This document shows positions 60,633 through 64,000 of a stretch of 64,000 nucleotides of DNA, one piece after another. The translations under genes and the position numbers were made by a program. Every line of letters starts with the position of its first letter. Positions within the stretch are counted from its first letter, which is position 1. The notes beneath the pieces are model-generated. The model did no database searches. It saw nothing but the letters and a program-made list of their open reading frames with translations, and was not told where the DNA came from. The stretch is from Glaciecola blandensis (lineage in GTDB: Bacteria; Pseudomonadota; Gammaproteobacteria; Enterobacterales; Alteromonadaceae), in contig NZ_JAVRIE010000001.1 of NCBI RefSeq assembly GCF_031846165.1, forward strand, positions 930,001 through 994,000, given 5' to 3'.

Positions 60633-60747
60633 TCTGCGCGTAGCTCCTTGTTTTATAATTTATTGCTGTTAGGGCCTGTTGACCTTTACCACCAGAATCT
60701 ATTTCTTCGCACATTCTAACGGAAGCGGCCTTAATCCCCAAATATTC

Positions 60748-63156
60748 TTAACGACGACGGATATTCATGTACCAAGGGCTTAAAAAGTCGCCACGCATGG
60801 TGTGAATATGGTAACCCTGCTGTCCAATTTCAATCCCTATGCTGCCGTCATACGCTGTATTAAGCACCTTTGTACCAATCGAAGCATAATTTGAAAGAAC
60901 GTACGCATGCGGAAAGCCCCACTGATTCATAAATTTGCTACTAACCAAGGCGTATTCCGCTTGCACATGCTTTACAAACGCTAGGCTTGATGACGTTTTA
61001 CTGCCGTGATGTGGCGACACCAGTATCGTTGATTTGAGCTCACCTGTATTTTTATATAAAGCGACAAGCTTACGCTCAACCTCTGCCTCAATATCTCCTG
61101 TTAATAAAACGCTGAATTCCCCTTTGCTTATTTTCAATACACAAGACTCATTGTTATTCTCACCACTCACAGCATGTAAGGGCCAAAGCACATCGATTTT
61201 TACGCCTTTCAACCATGGCTCCTGATTTTTATCTGTGCTTTGATAGCAGCCATAATCAGGACCAAAGGCATTTTTAACGTTATATGTACTGAACAAGAAA
61301 CCATTTCCCCCAGCGTGATCATTGTCGTAATGCGAGTTAACTAGGGTATCCACATCGAAAGAAAAGTCTCCCCTCCTGCCACCCATAGGCAAAATGCCAT
61401 CAGGAAATATTCGCCCAGTATCATAAATTAACACTTCGCCTTCTGATTGAATTAACACACTTAAACCTTGTCCCACATCTACAAGGGTCATTTTCCACCT
61501 GTGTTTTGGTACAGGCCACTCAAAAATGCTTAGGAACATACAAACAATGAGGCTGGAAACAATCAACTTACGTTGAGGCCAAAAAGGTAAGGTGATGAAG
61601 AGTAAGAGTACGATTACCAAACACCAAAAAAGGCCTGGATACGCTAAGCCACGAAAACCAGACATAGGCAATGATGTAGCAAAGGTGAGCAAGGACAATA
61701 GCAGATCGAACAAATCATCAAGAACAAACAGAATAGAAGTCGCCGCACTATTGAACGAAAGCAGCAGCAAAATAATAGATAGTAAGCTAAGAGGAACCAA
61801 AACAAACGAAAACAGGGGCAACAGCAGTAAATTAATAACAGGTGAAATGATGGATATTGTGGCAAAATTAGCGGCTGTAGCGGGTAACATAAACACACTT
61901 AAAAATACTTGTAAGTAAATGAGGTTCAGTACTTTTTGTTTGAGTGACATCCCCTTTTGTGTAAAACGCCATATAAAGAAAACAATCAACAGCACTGCTG
62001 AAAAACTAAACCAAAAGCTCAGGCTCAGTATGGATAGCGGGAACATAATTAAAAAAGTACACAGTAGAAATAAGAAAACGCTAGTAAAGCGCCAATACAA
62101 GGAGAAATAGACTAAGTAGAGATAACATATTAGTCCAAGAAGCGCTCGTAAAACGGGAACTTGCAGACCGCTTAGTACGGCATATAAAGCACAACAAGGT
62201 AGGCTAAGTACTAAGCAAATTCTAATGACGTTCCTTTGTAAAAGAAATGCACTTCGATTTTTGCCGCTTAATTTGCCACTTAGCTTAGCGCGTAAGTGAT
62301 AAAATAGAAAAGCGATGGCTTTGAATATTACGATGAACAAACCTGTCACAATAGCCAAGTGCATGCCAGAGATAGCAAACAAGTGTGCTGTCCCGCTAAC
62401 TTGGAGTATTTCCCAATCTTCAGCTGTCAAACCCTGACGCGCGCCAACAGCAAGCGACATGATCCAGCGACTGTGCTCCAAACCTATGCTCTGAACTTGA
62501 TCAACAAGGGATTGGCGCCAAGTGATACTAGCATCGACAATTTGATTTGAGGGGCTGGCGCGCACCTTCCCCAAGGCAACAATATTCTTGCTTGCCAGCC
62601 ATTTTTGCAATACAAAATCGCCAGAGTTTAACACACTGTGTGGTGGCGCTAATGTCACTAGCAATTGAACTTGATTGCCCTGGCGCAGTCGTAAAATAGG
62701 TGCAAACCATGACACTCTAACAAACACGGGCTGAGTCAACGAGGTCACACCCAAACGCTTGATTTTGATTATATATACTTTGTTCGCGGGCGGTTTTTCC
62801 TGACTTTTTTTGATCTTAGCTAAAGGAGTTGGATATACATAGGTATCTTCGAGATAATTGATCTGTTCACCTTGATTTTGTTCAATATGAAGCGAGTCTA
62901 CAACGCCCTCTATCATGATATTTTTATTAAAAAAACGATAGGGGAGTTGCCAAGACGAATACCAATGTCCTACACTGCTCGCCCAAAGAATGCCGATGAC
63001 CAAACCTGTTATCCAATTTCTGGAACAAAAGTACAAACAAAGTGCAGTTAAAACACACAACACAGGTAGCATAGACATCGCCGGTAAGACTGGCCAGAAC
63101 ATGCTACTAAAGCAGATCATGATGAAGGCGAACATCGGTTTTTCATGACTTGCCAA
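60748..63156 (-). CDS. comEC: DNA-internalisation competence protein ComEC/Rec2
   Basis: 802 residues. It forms the inner-membrane channel for transformation. An N-terminal OB-like region precedes the multi-helix ComEC core with VSGTAHLFAISGMHLAIVTG, and a C-terminal MBL-like nuclease domain with DVGQGLSVLIQSEG and NSHYDNDHAGGNGF. TTG 63156 has AGGAG 6-7 nt upstream and is preferred to ATG 63135. It suggests that the organism may take up DNA, which is relevant to cassette acquisition by the integron. Confidence 0.93.
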   Translation of the reverse strand: MASHEKPMFAFIMICFSSMFWPVLPAMSMLPVLCVLTALCLYFCSRNWITGLVIGILWASSVGHWYSSWQLPYRFFNKNIMIEGVVDSLHIEQNQGEQINYLEDTYVYPTPLAKIKKSQEKPPANKVYIIKIKRLGVTSLTQPVFVRVSWFAPILRLRQGNQVQLLVTLAPPHSVLNSGDFVLQKWLASKNIVALGKVRASPSNQIVDASITWRQSLVDQVQSIGLEHSRWIMSLAVGARQGLTAEDWEILQVSGTAHLFAISGMHLAIVTGLFIVIFKAIAFLFYHLRAKLSGKLSGKNRSAFLLQRNVIRICLVLSLPCCALYAVLSGLQVPVLRALLGLICYLYLVYFSLYWRFTSVFLFLLCTFLIMFPLSILSLSFWFSFSAVLLIVFFIWRFTQKGMSLKQKVLNLIYLQVFLSVFMLPATAANFATISIISPVINLLLLPLFSFVLVPLSLLSIILLLLSFNSAATSILFVLDDLFDLLLSLLTFATSLPMSGFRGLAYPGLFWCLVIVLLLFITLPFWPQRKLIVSSLIVCMFLSIFEWPVPKHRWKMTLVDVGQGLSVLIQSEGEVLIYDTGRIFPDGILPMGGRRGDFSFDVDTLVNSHYDNDHAGGNGFLFSTYNVKNAFGPDYGCYQSTDKNQEPWLKGVKIDVLWPLHAVSGENNNESCVLKISKGEFSVLLTGDIEAEVERKLVALYKNTGELKSTILVSPHHGSKTSSSLAFVKHVQAEYALVSSKFMNQWGFPHAYVLSNYASIGTKVLNTAYDGSIGIEIGQQGYHIHTMRGDFLSPWYMNIRRR

Positions 63157-63187
63157 TGAGGTCTCCTAGAGAGATAAAAACAGAAGA

Positions 63188-63697
63188 ATGCCGAAAAAGT
63201 TTATACGACGTTATATGCCGGATCACAAAGCAGTGAAAGAAAACCGTTACCTCAAGGTATTCGGTAAACTGCTTCACGATCCTAATTTGTGGCATTTAAA
63301 TCGTCGTTCGGCGAGTGGCGCATTCGGTGTTGGTTTGTTTTTTGCGTTTTGGCCAGTACCCTTTCAAATGATTTTTTCTACCGCTGTGGCTATCATCTTT
63401 AGAGTCAATTTACCTTTGTCGATAGCAACCGTTTGGATTACCAATCCACTCACCATGCCACCTATATTCTACGGTGCTTACCTTGTCGGGAGTACTGTAC
63501 TTGGGACTGAAGTTGATAAATTTACGTTTGAATTGAGTTGGACGTGGTTAGCAGAAAGCTTAGGCACTATTGGCCCAGCCTTCCTATTAGGGTGTGCAAT
63601 TTGCTCAGTGTTTTTCGGAGTATTGGGGTATTTCAGCTTAGATTGGGTTTGGCGTTATTCGGTCATGCGCGCTTGGAAAGCTCGGAAGTCTGCATAG
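63188..63697 (+). CDS. DUF2062 membrane protein
   Basis: 169 residues. LNRRSASGAFGVGLFFAFWP followed by VPFQMIFSTAVAIIFRVNLP and VWITNPLTMPPIFYGAYLVG is the DUF2062 signature (a membrane family with unknown function, often beside comEC in gammaproteobacteria). Divergent from comEC. Confidence 0.9.
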   Translation: MPKKFIRRYMPDHKAVKENRYLKVFGKLLHDPNLWHLNRRSASGAFGVGLFFAFWPVPFQMIFSTAVAIIFRVNLPLSIATVWITNPLTMPPIFYGAYLVGSTVLGTEVDKFTFELSWTWLAESLGTIGPAFLLGCAICSVFFGVLGYFSLDWVWRYSVMRAWKARKSA

Positions 63698-63722
63698 ACT
63701 TCCAAACTCATGCAGAGTGAGC

Positions 63723-64000
63723 TTATTGCTCGGCGAAGAAGGCTAACATTTGGTCTTCGTTCCACACCTCGATATTCAAAGATTCAGCTTTAGTTAACTT
63801 AGAGCCCGCTTTTTCACCCGCGATCAATAAGTCGGTTTTCGCTGACACACTGCCCGACACCTTAGCACCCAAATCTTGCAACTTAGCTTTCGCTTCACTT
63901 CTGCCCATTTGCGATAAAGTACCCGTCAGAACGATGGTTTTGCCTAGCAAAGGCTGCTGTTCTTTTGATGCCTCTTCTATTGCTGGCCAAGTGATCCCCA
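63723..64000 (-). CDS. ligA: NAD-dependent DNA ligase, C-terminal part (BRCT domain; 5' end outside window)
   Basis: The last ~91 residues of LigA. GITWPAIEEASK leads to a complete BRCT domain (LLGKTIVLTGTLSQMGRSEA, then GSVSAKTDLLIAGEKAGSKL, ending EDQMLAFFAEQ). The frame continues past the window edge, so the 5' part lies beyond 64000. Confidence 0.93.
   Translation of the reverse strand, partial: GITWPAIEEASKEQQPLLGKTIVLTGTLSQMGRSEAKAKLQDLGAKVSGSVSAKTDLLIAGEKAGSKLTKAESLNIEVWNEDQMLAFFAEQ

Overview
The window looks like a chromosome segment from a marine gammaproteobacterium of the Alteromonadales (Alteromonas/Glaciecola/Paraglaciecola type). The pointers are moderate-to-low GC, two large TonB-dependent receptors next to a lipoprotein pullulanase and a tryptophan-halogenase-family flavoprotein, the gltA / sdhCDAB / sucABCD arrangement, and a sedentary chromosomal integron. 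This is inferred from gene content; no database search was possible.

Region 1 (about 560-16150) is a chromosomal integron. The tyrosine recombinase IntI (15190-16149, +) is divergent from an array of about 23 cassettes, all read on the minus strand and separated by 22 recognisable attC sites (1178 to 14227). The attI core is at 14896-14902. Cassette cargo includes two toxin-antitoxin pairs (HigB/HigA-like; ParE/TIGR02574 type), an orphan CdiI-like immunity protein, a SUKH-like protein, a SIR2-like protein, a trypsin-like protease, an XRE regulator with a membrane segment, a cupin, an SseB-like secreted protein and many small membrane or unknown proteins. For 16 of 22 testable cassettes the inner attC arm is perfectly complementary to the cassette's own start; nearly all mismatches lie far from attI.

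The most unusual signal in the window is inside this array. Three cassettes carry the same roughly 210-bp non-coding element between their gene and their attC. Each copy has a conserved promoter-like pair (TTGyrG-N17-TATTGT), a strong Shine-Dalgarno and a 40-49 codon leader ORF that runs through the attC and stops at the cassette junction. The leader stop lies within a few bases of the start of the next cassette's gene, once as an ATGA overlap. None of those downstream genes has its own Shine-Dalgarno. This looks like a portable expression module that carries transcription and translation across attC into the neighbouring cassette.

Region 2 (16260-30165): a metallo-beta-lactamase-fold hydrolase, then an alpha-glucan locus on the minus strand (TonB receptor 1 and pullulanase; TonB receptor 2 and halogenase-family flavoprotein). 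An identical 14-bp palindromic operator-like sequence lies upstream of each receptor.

Region 3 (30165-41912): TCA cycle genes, with sucABCD and sdhCDAB on the minus strand and gltA divergent on the plus strand. SucB has two nearly identical lipoyl domains.

Region 4 (41930-53010): a 137-bp tandem palindromic repeat, a DUF3429 protein, manB and manC (GDP-mannose supply), pirin, a glutathionyl-hydroquinone reductase-like protein, tcdA, a LysR regulator and several membrane or lipoproteins.

Region 5 (53200-64000): a TPR protein with a degenerate GGDEF domain, rimO, the kdsB-ycaR-lpxK-msbA lipopolysaccharide cluster, comEC, a DUF2062 protein and the 3' end of ligA.
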